From contig OZ010791.1 in assembly GCA_963932465.1 (NCBI GenBank), positions 153,619,915-153,683,914 of the forward strand: 64,000 nucleotides of DNA. Direction: 5' to 3'. The translations under genes and the position numbers were made by a program. This document shows positions 28,360 to 43,300 of this stretch, piece by piece (positions within the stretch are counted from its first letter, which is position 1; every line of letters starts with the position of its first letter). The stretch comes from Maratus speciosus (Eukaryota; Arthropoda; Arachnida; Araneae; Salticidae). The notes beneath the pieces are model-generated. The model saw only the letters and a program-made list of their open reading frames with translations, did not search any database and had not been told where the DNA came from.

Positions 28360-31300
28360 GAAAATTTGGTGAAAACCGTATTTTTGGTACTACTTAGTAT
28401 AGTTTTTTCAAATTGATTATTGGTAAAGTGACAACAGTGCTACTATACAGTTAACTTCATTCTACATTTTGACAAAAAAATTAAACCCTCCACTACATAG
28501 GGTGATAGAGGTTAAAAAATAGCATAGTATCAGACCTCTAACACTACACACCTCTCAAGGCTTAAGAATGGGATGGCCAAAAGGAAAAGATATTGAAGCA
28601 TAGGTATAAAAGAAGCACATTAAAAATGGGAAGTGAGAGAGGGTGCTCAGTGGGAAATTCTGATGTTTATTTATTTGTTTTTGTGCATATGTACTGTAAT
28701 ATATATATATATATATAGCAGTAATACGCTGCCTTAACATGTATTTGAAAGATTTCTTTTTTCTATAAACAGCATTGTACATAAATTTAAATAATTACTT
28801 ATAGAAGCATGTGTGATCAACTGACACTTACCATGATGTAATAGTCAAGAACTGACAACTCATTAAGGGGAGCCATGCCACACAAAATGCTTGATTTTTA
28901 CACATATATCAACTGTTTTATTAGAATGATTAAGCTCCAAAATACTACTACTATTTAAAAATTGTTTTATAAATCAGTTAAATGCAGCTGGTAAATATAT
29001 TAGGATGTATCAAAAGTATTTTCGTCTTCTGAATGCTTACATACTAAATCCTGTAGTATAATAACCATTATAGTTCCACATAAAATGTCACAAAGGAGAT
29101 TATATGTTCCTCTACATTCTATAATCACACAGACTTCTTATATTTATTTTTAGTTCCCATAATGGGTGTTATAGGAATATTTTGATTTTATTGATCTTAA
29201 GTCAATGTTTCAAACTAGGTTTTAAAGGCACTGAAGCTTTTTGTAAAATTTGGGAAATTGAAAGTCAGGAGAAGATTAATGTTCTGTCAGCTTAAAACTT
29301 CCTCAAACGTTTTAATGAAGGAGACTTCAGCCATGAAATATAACATAGAAATGACAGGCCAAGAGTTGTGAATTGATGGGAGTTGAAAGGGAAAGTACAG
29401 CATAATCTATACACTAGTTCGTGGAGAACTATCGTAGAAACTAAGGCACTCCAAGCACACTACATGATAAGCTTTAAATAAGCCTAAAAAAACTTTTAGG
29501 AAGTGAAGAGAGGGCAAAAAATGAAAATACTTTTGATACACCCTAATGTTTTCTTTATGGTGTAAAAAAAGAGAATTTGCAAGAAAATTATTATTTTTAA
29601 TAAATTTGATATAGTTTAATTATTCACTGATATAATATAAGAGTTTAGTTATTAAAAATATTTACATGTTAAAAAACAATAAGGAAAGCTTCAGTTACAC
29701 TTCTTGTAACTGTTTAATAAAACTAAATTCGTTACTTTACACATTAATATAAATAATAAAAATTAAAATCTTGCATTTTGCATCAAACAATCAAATGAGA
29801 ATTCTACATGAATTACCTTTCCTAACTCTAGAAAACGTAACTTGAAAGATTGTCTTTGCATTGTTTCAAAAGCTTCATCAGGATTCATATGAATCAGCTG
29901 CAGTGCTGGATATTGTGAGCGTTTAAAAAAATAAAAGTCTCTTACATAACTTTCTGGAGTGTGCATCATATCTGGAATACACAAGATAAATATTTGTGAT
30001 TGCAAGTTTTAAACTGCTTACAATTGACAAAAATTAAGGTACATTTAGTTGTAAATACAAAATTAATAAAATGCAAAATGATTATGATAAAATTATACTT
30101 TAGAATTATACTAGCTATGCTTTATAGAAGAGAAAGGGAAAAAATTTAAAAGCTAATTTATGACTAAAAGGATACTGATTCAGTCAAAGTAGTAGTATTT
30201 AAAAATATTTAGCTGGATTTTATAATACTTTATTTCTAAACTTTTATTTTTTATAAAGTTCTACTTCAAGGAATTTTTCTGGGGGGAAAAAAAAATTCCT
30301 TTTACAAAATACAAAACAACGAAATATTATTTATGATAATGTAATGTTTAATTTAAATTTCTTAAATTAAGTAGCTGCCCTAGCTACATTGCTGGGCACT
30401 TTGACTTGATTACTTTCATGTCCTAATCCAAGTACTGGCAGAATAAAACGAAGAAAAATTTATGTAATTTAGATGGATTCTGATTCATAGTAAAACATTT
30501 TAGTTTAATTGATGAAAATTCCCATGTCTTACTAAAGATAAAAATTTTCCATGCTGTAACAGAAAATGTCATAAACATGCATTTTTCATTCAATAAACTA
30601 AACTGTAATAACAACAAAATGACATAATTTGTAGCTGACTTTTCATTTCATAAGTTTAAGTTTAAGACTCTATGACATCAAACTCGGTACTAGAAGAATG
30701 AATATTTTTTTTAAACTATTTTAACAAAAGGATATTGAAATGTAATAGTTTTATAAAAAAAAAAATAAAGGGTTTCTCTTAAACATGCTGTAACTTTCAT
30801 TAAAAAAAAAAAAAAAAAAGATATACTGATAGAAAAAACACTTCAACTTCAACCTTAAATTCCTTTTATGTAAATTGAATCTTGTGTTTAGAAATTGGAA
30901 TTCAAAAGTATGAACGTTTTTTAACCATTTTAATCAGATTTTTTAAATTTTGTTTTTTCGAACGTGGAGTTATAACACATCTAGACATGATTTTAAATTA
31001 CTAACCTAAATTTGAATTCTAATTGTTCAGTAGTTTTTCATAATGGCTGAGACAAAAATGTACTGATTGCTGTATTATAAAGCTATTGCTTCACTCGTCC
31101 TAACAACAAAAATAGAAGAAAATCTTTTACAGATTTTAATTTTTGTGTGCTAAAGAATAAAAGGAAAAGGAGAAGCAGACTTTTTTTTTTTTTTGGGGGG
31201 GGGGGGGGATTTAAATGACCTAGTAAAAGAACTTTAAAAAATAAAGTTTTAAAGATTTAAGCAAAAATGACCTTGAGGTAGCAATCTGAGTAAGTGGAAT

Positions 31301-34300
31301 TTCAGGGAGAAGGAGGAAGGGAGAGGGGATTTAGATGATTTTTTTTTTTTTTTTTCAAAAGCAGATACCTGGAAAAATATAGTAGATTCTCATCCAAGTT
31401 TATCAAAAACTGTTTCAAATTCCTAAATACCAATAGTTATGTCTACACAACAGTGAAGAAAATGATAAAGAAATACATTAGATCAAGTGGTGAGAAAACA
31501 AGCTTTTCCCTGAGCAATCTGGGAAATCTATAAATGGTACCAATCTAATACATAGTGGTTATTAATGCTCTGCATGACTTTCATTTGAAATGTTATAAAT
31601 TGAGACAAATATTTTCTCTCCTAGCATAAAGGCATAGATCCATGGGCGAACCCAGGCAGTAGGCTGATGGGGTTACAGCCTGTTGACAACACTGTAACCC
31701 CCCCCCCCCCTCCCACACACACACAAAATTGTTGAAAGTGTAATGAAAAAAGTGTGATTTTTTTCTTTCTTTTTTAGATAAATTTGTAATTTTTTCTGTC
31801 ATACAGTGGACAAGCCATTTTCGTTAGTCCCATATTAGTCTACATTGACAGCATAGCTTACTCAAAGAGGGGTAAGGGGGCTGATGGGGTTACAGTCATC
31901 CTCATGAAACAGTCAAAAAGGAAATGAAAAAAAAAGTGCTGATTTTTCTTTCTGTTTGAGATAAATTTGTAAAAAAAAATTTCTGTCATACAACGGGCTA
32001 TCCACTCTCTTTTCTTCAGTCCCTTTATTAAAGCACATTGACACCAAAGCATAACCAAAGAGGGCTGAGGGGCTGATGGGGTTACAGTTCCCTACCCCAC
32101 CACAGCATAACCAAAGAGTGCAAAGGGGCTGATGGGGTTACAGTTCCCTACCCCCTTTGTACAGGCCGAATTGAAATGAAAAGAAATAGCTGATTTTGTT
32201 TCTTGCTTTTTTAGATAAATTTGTATTTACTTGGGGGCTCTGCCTTCAGCCCACTAACGCTCACCAATTCCCATGAAATGAGATATGATTCACATTGGGA
32301 CCGCTACATGTTCCCAGCTCACTTCACTTGCTCACCACTTTTTGCAGCAACTCTAGCCATAATGAATAATATCATAAATCCTTTTAACTTAAAAAATTTA
32401 CAAAAAATTTCAATGTAGTAAAGTAATTGAAAACTTCGTTGAAAACACAATTAAAAATGCATTTAGTTGGTGCTACCAATAGGCATAACTCATTTTATGA
32501 TTATGAAATTCACAAATTTTTGAAATGTAAAATAATCAACTGAAAAAAATTAACTTTGGAAACTCAGTTAGTTTTAAACTCATTGCGCATAATATTGTAC
32601 AGTATAGAGTTCAGTCTATTTATGTGCAGGAATAAAAGTCAGTGAATATGATGTCATCAATGACACATTATGTTCATTAATGAAAAAGCATCTTTTGTTT
32701 TCAGAATGATGTCATTTTCTTCATCAGAAACATTTCACTTTACATATTGTTTACTATGAAAGATTATTTTCTGTTATTTTATTTACACAGATTACTTAAT
32801 ATTATTTCTCAATAAATAATCTTTTTTCTGCTCTTCCACAATTAGTGCATAATTAAATGCAATCATTTTAATATGTTTACATTTTATGAAGACTATTGAA
32901 AATTTTATTTTAAAAGTTTCAGCGGTGAAATCATGCTTCTGATTGGTGGAATGTAATATAGCAAATTAATTTTATGCTACTACGGTTGTTGCCAAATGGC
33001 ATGACAAAATTGGCATCATGCACCAATGCTCTACCAATGAGCTACTGAGAGGATGATACGAGGCCTAGCACTTCTCACTCTTATCTGTTGGCAAGGCTGC
33101 AACAGCAGCACACGATGGAATATTTTTCATGAGCCACCAACTTTGAGGTACACACAAAATGAAAGAGAAACCAGCCTCGATGAAATTGAATATGCACACA
33201 TAATTTTGGAAATTTTTGTAGAAAATTTCATATGCCTATAATTTTAGTAGTTTGAAATCAGTATTATTTTTTAATTGCTGAATTTTAATTTAACTTGGCT
33301 TAAAGGCGTAGAAACCAACAGAGTGCAAAAGTGCCGAAGCATGTACTCGAACCAGGATCATTGGCATTATGCGTCACTGCTTTAGCACTGAGGTGCTAAA
33401 GGTGCCTACCTTATGCCAGGTACCTTATGCCATACCTTAAGGTATGCCAGGTACCTACCTGGATGATACCAGGCACTTCTCACTTTTATTTGCTGGCAAG
33501 GCTGCAGCCACAGCACACAATGGGAAAAACAGAAATTCAAATTACTAAAATTACAAGTGTGTGAAATTTCCAAAATTATATATGCATGTATATTTTATTA
33601 AAAATATCATCTTCAATAATTTTTTAATGCTAAAAATTATTGCAATTCATGTAATGTTTTAAATGCATACTGAGTGTCTATAAATTGGGCCAGTTTTATG
33701 ATGGACATAAATCAAGCTATTTAACTGTGCTAAAGATAATTTCCTCAGTTACATAAATAATGCGTCATTTCAACTCAGACATAAATCTATTCAAAAGAAA
33801 TTAACCTTGGAAATCCTTTGATAAAGATAATGACTTGTTGAGTGACTCATAGACATTAAACTGATTTATTATTATTATTATGATATTGCTATTACAATTA
33901 TTATTACTGATTTATTATCTTATAATGTAAATATTTTTTCATTCTGAAAATGTAGTCATTCCAGAGAAGAGGCATGAAAATGCTCTCTCTTTTTTGCAAT
34001 TTAAACAATGTGAATTAAATAGCTTAAAGTGTTACCAATGCTTATTTATTTGATATAATAGTCTACAATTTCTTTTGTCAAAGGAGGTTATAAAGAGTGG
34101 TTGATTAAAAATATGACAACTAACACATATTGGATTAAACAAAGTGTGGATTTACACAGAAATAGATAAGTATCCTGAAGAACGGGTAAGTCCCAATTTT
34201 ATCTAACTTACTCACGCCTTTTTCATTGGGATTCAAATCCTAACATTTTATGCAAGGTGCTATATTTATGTGTGTGTGGCCGTGGATCGCCGTAGTGGTT

Positions 34301-37300
34301 GTCTGAAAATTAAAATGAATTGGCAACCAATGAAAATATTAAGAATTAAAGTTAAATATACAAAATAATTAATTTAGAATATGTTGCCTTTGAAATATTC
34401 AATGACGGAAGCTGAAAAATAAAAAAGTGTAAAATAACTCACCCGGAGATTGGAGGTACAGTTGACACATATTTTATATGCACTGCATGCATAATAATTT
34501 GAATGACTATTATTGGTAGAAAATTAAATTTTTCCTGGCCAGGAATACGACATATTTGTGTGAAGAGGAAAATACATTTACATGATATTGCACTGTGTAA
34601 ACAATCCTTCAAAATTGTTGAAATTGATGCAAACCTGAGAGTTCACTATATAAACTAATTTTATACTGTCCGAAGTATTATGTCCATAGTCCACATTAAA
34701 AGTCCTGTATTTAGGGATATATTGGTATATGAGAGTTTGAAGATAAACTGGAGATTGTATATTTTTTACGGTCCTGTATTTAGGAATATTGGCAGATGAG
34801 AGTTTGAAGATAAACTGGAGATTGTATATCTTTTACTATTGAAGATTTATGACGATAAGCAATAACTGTAGAATTGATGATGGCACATTATCGGTGGAGC
34901 TCAGCTCGACATGGCAGATGTTTTTACGAACGGGAAAGGACACTCAGTTATTAAGCAAATCCTTGGAGGGCTATTAATAATCTCAAAGAAATGAATCCAT
35001 TAAAGTAGAATTGATGATGAAGTTTCAGCTGCTGGGAGTACAGAAAATTGACATGGGAGAGCTTACAGTTCATAAAATTGAAAAGAAAATAACATTTCTT
35101 CATCTGGCTCCACAAACTAAAAAATGGCTTCCAAAATGCAGTAATGCTACTTCTTCCTGAAAAATTCTTAGTCTGGGGCTAGAGCCCCAAACATACGTGT
35201 GTCCTCCTCCTTACATTGTTGACAAGTCCCAGAGACGAAGCGCACATGGCCCCCCAAAAGATCGTTGGGCCGACGCTGAACTCAAATTCGCCAATCAGCG
35301 ACCGGCACGTGCACATCTGAGTCATCACGATAGCGATTTTCATCGCAATCGAAATATCGATTTGTATCGTAATCGAAGTTGCATTCCCCCTGCATTCCTG
35401 ATTACCGGCGATATCACGCCGTGATACCAAAACAAGATGAAGGATAGAGTGACGTCACGACGTCCTTTTCTGCGAGGAAGAAAGATAAAAATGTCTAACT
35501 GCGTCGGGGAAAAAAAATGGATCGCGCGTCTTTTAAAACTGACAGAAGTGATTAAATTTTGTAATGCGGATATCTCGCTAAATTACGGTATAAAATTAAT
35601 GAAATTTTGGCAATCGCTTAGAAATAAATAGTAGCATCCAAAAAAAATAGTTTTGGAATAAAATAATTAATATTAAATAACTTTTTTAATTTATATTTTC
35701 GGAAGTAAGCGATTGTAAGAAAAGCATTGTAAGTTACTTTAACGAACGATATGCCGTAATGTTTATATTTTAAAAGATCCGTACACTATTAGAATTATAT
35801 TTAATTGCATATTATAATATTTATTAGTTTGAATAATTATTAATTATAGGATTATTAACAGAATATAAATTATTTAGAATGCTTTTTATTTATTTATTTA
35901 ATACGTTTTTAAAGTTGTTTTTGAACTTAAATATTTAAATTTAAATAGAGAAATAATGCAGACGATAAATTAATAATCTGAAATATTGAAAGTGTAACAC
36001 AAGGCATTTGGGTTAAATCCCCTCCTGCACTCTCAGATAAGGAGGGATCCTGAAAGGAATCATCAAAACCCGAGATGTTTAAAAACAGAATTAAAAAATA
36101 TATAAAAGTCTTTGAGGGCTGTGAAAATTAACTGTTTCTAGTGTCTCCAAATTAATAAATAGGTCCCTGTCAATAAAAATATATGCAAAAATCAGAAATT
36201 ATTATTTCCCTTATTCTGTATAAAATAATAATGTTTAAGTTCTGATTCGAGAAGTGGTCTGATTTTATTATTACAATTTATTTTTTCTGCTGTTTGCTCG
36301 GGATTGGCCCCAAGACCCCTCCAATTTCTCTAGCTACAGCCTTATTGTCAAACATAATTGTTGTTTACAACATGATTCAACGTGTTTCAGAAGATTAAGA
36401 ACATTATTAAAATTTATGTCACACAAACCATGAAATTAAAACCTGGGTATACCTCTGTACAGATCAGCAGTATTTAAATTGTGGTTTGCAGGCCTCAATG
36501 GCTTTCAATGCAGATTTTACTGCATCTCTATTAATTTATATATCATTTATTGAATATTCTAAAACACATCTGTAATTTCAGTCTTAAAGCCTAAGGGTCT
36601 GCAAAGATAGAAGAGAAATTAAAAAGGTATTTATGATATCTAAAAGTTTAAGAGCAGCTGCTATAAATAATAAAACTCTGATGATGATATGCTGTTGTTT
36701 GTAGGAAGATATTAAAGTTTTAAAAGATAAATGTAAATGATGGATGAACATTAAACTCTGAGAAAAATCTGAATACATCAGAGTTTGAATTTAATCTGAA
36801 GCCTCCTGCATAGCTGAATATCAATGCTAAAAATTATTGAGTTAAGAGCTAACATTTGAAATTTAATTCAAGCATATCATCAAATTTGCATTTTTATGGA
36901 AATAATAGTTTTATTAAAGTAGAATAAAATCAGAATTAGAAATTACTTGTTTTAGAATCTACTAAGAAGTGTGCATTGTGCTGCGTTTCTGGAATTCCAA
37001 AGAAATCTAAACTATCTTGCAATAACAAGGAAAACTGAGTGTCCTGAAAATGAAATATAAATGTAATTAAACATTTTGACTATACAAAATAAAGAAATCT
37101 TTCTGATAACTGCAAATGATTTCTATTAAACATTGAAAATTCACTTTAATATTTAAAATTTACACCTCATTTCTTATGGGGTCTCATACTTTGACACGTT
37201 CAAAATTTTGATTTCCCCCCCCCTAATTGCTTAAAGTACTTTTTGTACATTTGAAAATCATATTTTATTAGTTAAAAATTGACATTGAAAATGAAAGGGC

Positions 37301-40300
37301 AATTTTGAAGCTGTGAAGATGTCAAATTGGGAGGATAATTTAATTTAATTTACTGATTAGCATTTGACTGATATGTGGTCAAGACCCCTTACGATTCTCG
37401 GGCTCAGTGTTCTCCAGTCCCTTAACCACAAACATAAGAGAATTGTCCTAATGTCAGCACTTTTTATCTTACAGTTACTCTGATTTTAAGTATAAAGATA
37501 ATAAATGCTGTGCTGAGAAACAAACTTTAAAGGAGTACAACAAACTTTCAAACTTACAGCTCATAAGATTTAAAGTATGACTGCAAGAAGCATGTCCAAG
37601 ACAAGACTGAAAATTTGTTCAGAGTATTAGGTATAATAAAATGGAAATGACCTAAACAATTTCTATGCCTTGTATTATGGCTAAAAACTGATCTTTTATG
37701 ATAAAAGAAAGCAATTAAAAGTTTTTGTTAGTAAAATTGGTATCATTTAAGTATATAAAGTAAAATTTACCACCAGTCAAGAATCTCTCTAGGACTGAAA
37801 TCAGTCCTGAGACTGAAGGTCTTGCACCCATGGAAGTTAGAAAAATTATTTTAATTTTGAATTTTAAAAGGGTTTTATTTTTTTATCCTTTCATATATAT
37901 AAGTTATTAGAAACACATGCATGTAAAATTTGTTGTGTATGACACTATCAGTTATTATGAAATCAAAAGAAAAAATATTCAATGAAACTAAAATTGTCAA
38001 AATTAAATACTGCAAGTAATATATATCTGAAAAGTACATATTCCTATTTTATAGATATGAATGCTGCATGAAATATAAAGAAGAAAAAAAAAAAGGTACA
38101 CAGATTGTAAATGAAAAGATTTCATATCAAATATATGTGAAGAATTAGCCTCCATCTAATAAAGTGGCTAGGTGTAGGAAGTTAGATGCGTTAAAATAAC
38201 TTGACTCAAGACCTCGCTGCAGATCAAATTTATTTATTAATTTGGCAAGATAAAAGATCAAGAGAGTGGGAGTTCAGTTGTTGTCATGGAGGGCCCATGA
38301 ACCATGTTAATTTAATAACTACATCTTCATAAGTTCTGGAGAACAGTCTCAAATCTCTAAGAACTGAATTTTTCATGGGAATACTGGGGTTTTGATTAGT
38401 GCCTTGCAATGTTTTCCAGTCAGGGACGAAGGTATCAATTTGAGAGGATATTAACCTTTAACTGGATAATTAGCTTTTGAGTGATACATGGGCTTTGTGA
38501 TCAAACAAGGCGTGGTTGAGACCTGGATGCTAATAACTGCAGATAAAGCAAAGTTGTGTTAAATTCAGCAGTTTCTATCATACAGTTACTTGAATTTAAG
38601 GACTGAAAATAATATTTGCTGCACTGAGAAAATAACCTAAAAGAGGCAGATTCAGAATCGGATATTAAAGGTCAAAAGTATTGAATTGGAAATTACTTTA
38701 AATTTTAGATTTAAAAGGGATTTTCATATTTTTAATACTTTTCATATATACATATTAAGAATACTTTAATTTAATAAGGGAATTTCTTTCAGAAAAAGAA
38801 TAAAACAAGTTAATAGACTCTTTGCAAATATAAAAATTAGCAAATTTCTCCAAGTTGAAACACTTAAAGAACATCTTCCACGGTGATTCTAAATGGCACA
38901 TAATTAAATTTTACTATTTGATTTCTAATCAGCTAAATCACAAAATCCATATGAAAAGCAGGAGGTAGCAAATTTGAATACCAATACTTTGCAACATAAT
39001 ATTTCTTTAGATATTGTTACATAATAATAACTAACAAAAATGTTTAAATTTAAGATATTTGTCATTTAGATTAAAGGAATTTCATGATCTGAACAATAAA
39101 TAACAAAATATAAAACCACTTAAATACTTGAAAGGTAACATATTTATAGAAATTATATAATTTATTGCTACAGTTAGTGCAAATGAGTAAAAATAATTAA
39201 ATTAGTAATCTAATAATAGCTTAATGGAATTTTAACAAAAATAATTAATAATCAAGACATAAAACTAAAGTACTGTTGATTTCCATACCTCATGGATTGG
39301 ATATTGAGTGGGTATGCTATTAACATCAGGTCCATGAATTATAATCTTTTTAGTACTGGGTACATTTGCTGTGATCAAAAGAGTGGCCTGAAAGAAAAAG
39401 AAAAATTGAGTTTGCAGTACTTACATGTAAGCAAAATATATCACAGGAGATAAAATTTCAATTTTTAAGTAGAGGAGACACTCTCATTCCTGTGTTTCAA
39501 GCATCTGGCAGATTTTGGGAATTCCATTTTCTGAAATCAGCATCACATTATTTAAATTCTGATTACTTAATAAAATCCTAAATTAACTTTTAATTCTTTT
39601 GGGCATTAAATCCATGTGTAATATTTTGTAACGTTTGATGTCGGGATCGCAGATTGATTACAAGAAAAATAAATTTAAAAATGCTAATTAAAATGCTATT
39701 GAAAATCTGGTAACCAAAATGCCATTCTGACACCACGTAGGCCGTGATCGTACAAAGTGATTATCTACTAGGCAACGTGAAGATTAAGAATTAAGTTAAT
39801 TGAATTTATTAAAGAATAATTAAGTTGCCTTAAATAGAATGAAAGCTGAAAAGAAAAATAAACAAAATAAACTCACCCATGGAAGAAATACAAGATGTCC
39901 AAAATTAAATTAATTATTTATTTGATTAGACATAATATTTATTCATTAAGCAATTTGTAAATATTAAAAAGAGGTACTGCGCAGACCCTGAACATATATT
40001 ATATTGAGTAAAACCTTTGGTATTTAACATTCTGATTTTGAATCATAGATAAACAGCATTACATAATCCTAATTATTGTTAAATTTTGATCGATGTATTA
40101 AAGATAAAAATCTTGCACAAATAGAAAAACAAAATAACAAACAATGTAACAAATACTCAATACAGCACATCACGGAGAAAAATATTGATTAAATAATCGA
40201 ATTTCTTGAGGGGAATGTTCGCATCATTTTAGATTTACTGAGACAGTACTATCATTTATTTAAATCGTTGATGAGAAGCTGGATTATTAGTTCATCAGTA

Positions 40301-43300
40301 CTTAATCACGATTGTTCATTTTTTTATAAAGAATACACGGTCATGTAAAAGTTTTTCCAGGTGGAAATAAACTTTGCATATAATGATGACACAATTGATA
40401 GAAAAAGGAAAAATATTACTGACTTTTGTAGAGACATCATTGGCACATCTTCCCAAACACCGATCGGGAGTGAGAGTATTTACATATAGGATCTCAACTT
40501 TAGAATATGGCCATAGATCTGTTCTTAAAGCTGAGAATATCTGATGTGTGGCCCATAAGATGCTCTGAAGGTGAACACTGGCCCGTTTAGCTGCAATCCC
40601 TTCTGGGTATTATTCATCGCTTCCTCAATTTCAGCATTCTTCTTATACACGTCTCAATAAATGAGAAATGAATGACGCCCCTTCTTGATACGATGAAGCA
40701 AAATACAATCTTTAGATTTTGGTTGGAACATCGTGAATCTGCCGGAACACTGATTTCAAGAACACAGTGCCCCGGCAGAATCACATCCTTCTACTATGAG
40801 TTCCCAACGTGAAGAGATGAGAAAAATCCCCGTAGTCACTTTTCGAAAAGGACGCTCAAAATTAAGAGAACCAATCAGTGTTCCCCAAAAACAATTCAAC
40901 AGCGTGCGGTCACTGAACCCATCATGAGATCGCAACTCCCCCGAGCAAAAATGGCGTCTTTTGAGACGTCGCGATGTAGTTTCGCATCGGTGAAGAAACG
41001 AAATCATGGCGAATTCGGTGCATCTTAAAATGGAAGGCGCGCGTATTTAAAAGAATCGAAAATAAATAAAACTTAAAATTCGGATAACTCGCGATCTATT
41101 GCATCAAAATAGATGAAATTTTGTCTGCTGAAAGTAAAAATTATTTAAATCGAATAAATATATTTTGCAATGAATTTAATGAATGTTTAAGAATTTTTAA
41201 AAGGTTAATATTAAAGACTTAGAACTTTTTGTAAACAATCTAGAAATCCCTGATAAATAAATTATTTAATAGATATTAGAATCAAATTTTAGTAGTTAGA
41301 AATATTAACGTAATATAGATATTTTAAATTATTATTTGGAAAGATAAATAAAGTTTTTGAATGGATTAATATTTCAATAATTAAATAGATAATGGTTAAT
41401 AGATTTACTATTGTTAAAGTAATGGGAAAGTATGATGTTACGTAACACCATGATCACAGGTTTGAAAGACTCAATATTCTAATTTTAAACTAGGGTTGCC
41501 AGGTTTATCACAGAAAAAAAACCCCGGAAGATTTTGATTGACACTAGTTAGTTTTGGTTTTATCGTGTGTTGAATGTGCCAGTAATGTTTTCGGTAAAAA
41601 ATTTGTTTGAAAACAGGTTATTAATTAATCGATTTAATCATTATTTAGCAAATGTATTTGTAATACATTATTCTACTAACATTGTTTAACTAAATTTGCA
41701 GTCATATATAGCGTTTTTAACGAAAAATTGAATTGTAAGAATAAAAATAAATGAAAACATCCTACTATTCAATGCTGATGATGAAAATTTTAGTAATGAA
41801 CACCATACAAAAACAAATGTTTATATTTAAGCATAAAGGGAGATAATAAATCAAACAAAATACTAAAACTTAAGATACAGATACACTAAATTGAAAATTT
41901 TATAATGTAAATACTTATAATCTATAAAAATGTCAAGTTCAGGTGATCTAATTCTACCCAAGACTTTGTGAATGTGCAACTAATATTACAGAACTTCCCC
42001 AAGATTTTTGTCATCCTAATCAGAAACAAGCCTTTTTTACATTTGATGTGAATGTGTATAACTTTTTTTGCGGCAAAAAAGTGAAATTTTGGAGCAAACT
42101 GGAAAAGAAAAAAAAAAATCTTCAAACTTTTAAAAGTAAGATGTAGAAAAACGGAAGAAATTGTTATATGGACAAATTTAAACGTACAACTTACGAGAAA
42201 AACGTACAATCTGGCAACCTTAAACATTCCTAAAAAAAAAAAAAAAGAATGCACATCCTTTTAATGTGTTATACAACATGTTCGAATAATTATGCTATTT
42301 AATAAACAAATACAATTTTTCTTAAGTGAGGCAACACTTTAAATTGATTATGATAAAGCAGTAAACATATTCAATGACTTTCACGATGAATTGTCATATT
42401 CATTTTCTAAGGGGAAAAAAAAAAGGCTATAAAAATTATATGCAAAAAATATAGTGCAGCTTTATTTCCTTTTAGCTTTTTATTAAGACAAGTTTAGCAT
42501 AGACATTCATATTGTGGATGGAGAAGAATTGAATATTGTATGCTTCTTCATGTGATGTTTGACCCAGTTGTATTAAACTCGGGACTTTTTTGTGAAACAC
42601 AAACTAAACTCATAACTTTTTTTTAACTTTGTGACTGAATAACTTCATTTGTGACTTTATATTGATAGACATGCTGCCTCCTATGAGTAGAAATCTCCCT
42701 GTTATTTTACAAGGGATTTCAGAATTTTTAGAAGAAATTCTGCCATTTTGTCCTGAATTTGTGACACTGTACTAATATTTGAATGGCAATTTAAAAATAT
42801 TAAATATTTTACAAAATTCACTTCAACAAAAGAAAGGACAAATTCATTAAATAGGAATCCCTTAAAAATAATTATTTCATAATTAAAATGGTATCAAAGG
42901 AAAATGCAGAAGAATATTGTTTTACATTTATTTCTTTAAAGCAATCTTCTATTAATACTTACATCACATTGTTCTTTTCTCAAAACTTGTTTTAAGTCTT
43001 TTAGAAACAATCCATGGACACTTGGTACAACCTATGGGATATTACAATAATGAATACATAAGATCTATATATAAATATATAAATCAATACGTGGATGCAT
43101 GTTCCTTAAAAAAATCTACAATTTTTGAATTTACATGAAACTTGATGTACATACATTTTAGTAAGAGTAAAATTTCTGGCTACTTTTAAAATTTCTCAAA
43201 CCACTTTTTATACTCTTTTTCAACTACCTGCCTTAATTTATCATATATATTATTTCTGATGTCAACAATCCCTTTTTCTATGCACATACAAAACACGCAA

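Noticed and set aside
35179..35631. Overlapping open frames on both strands in the CpG-rich block
   Set aside because: GC-rich sequence keeps several frames open by chance; no domain or homologous frame is conserved in the copy near 40756-41007.
41922..42254. 110-residue minus-strand frame rich in Phe
   Set aside because: Low-complexity translation of A/T-rich sequence inside a candidate transposable element, with no recognisable domain.
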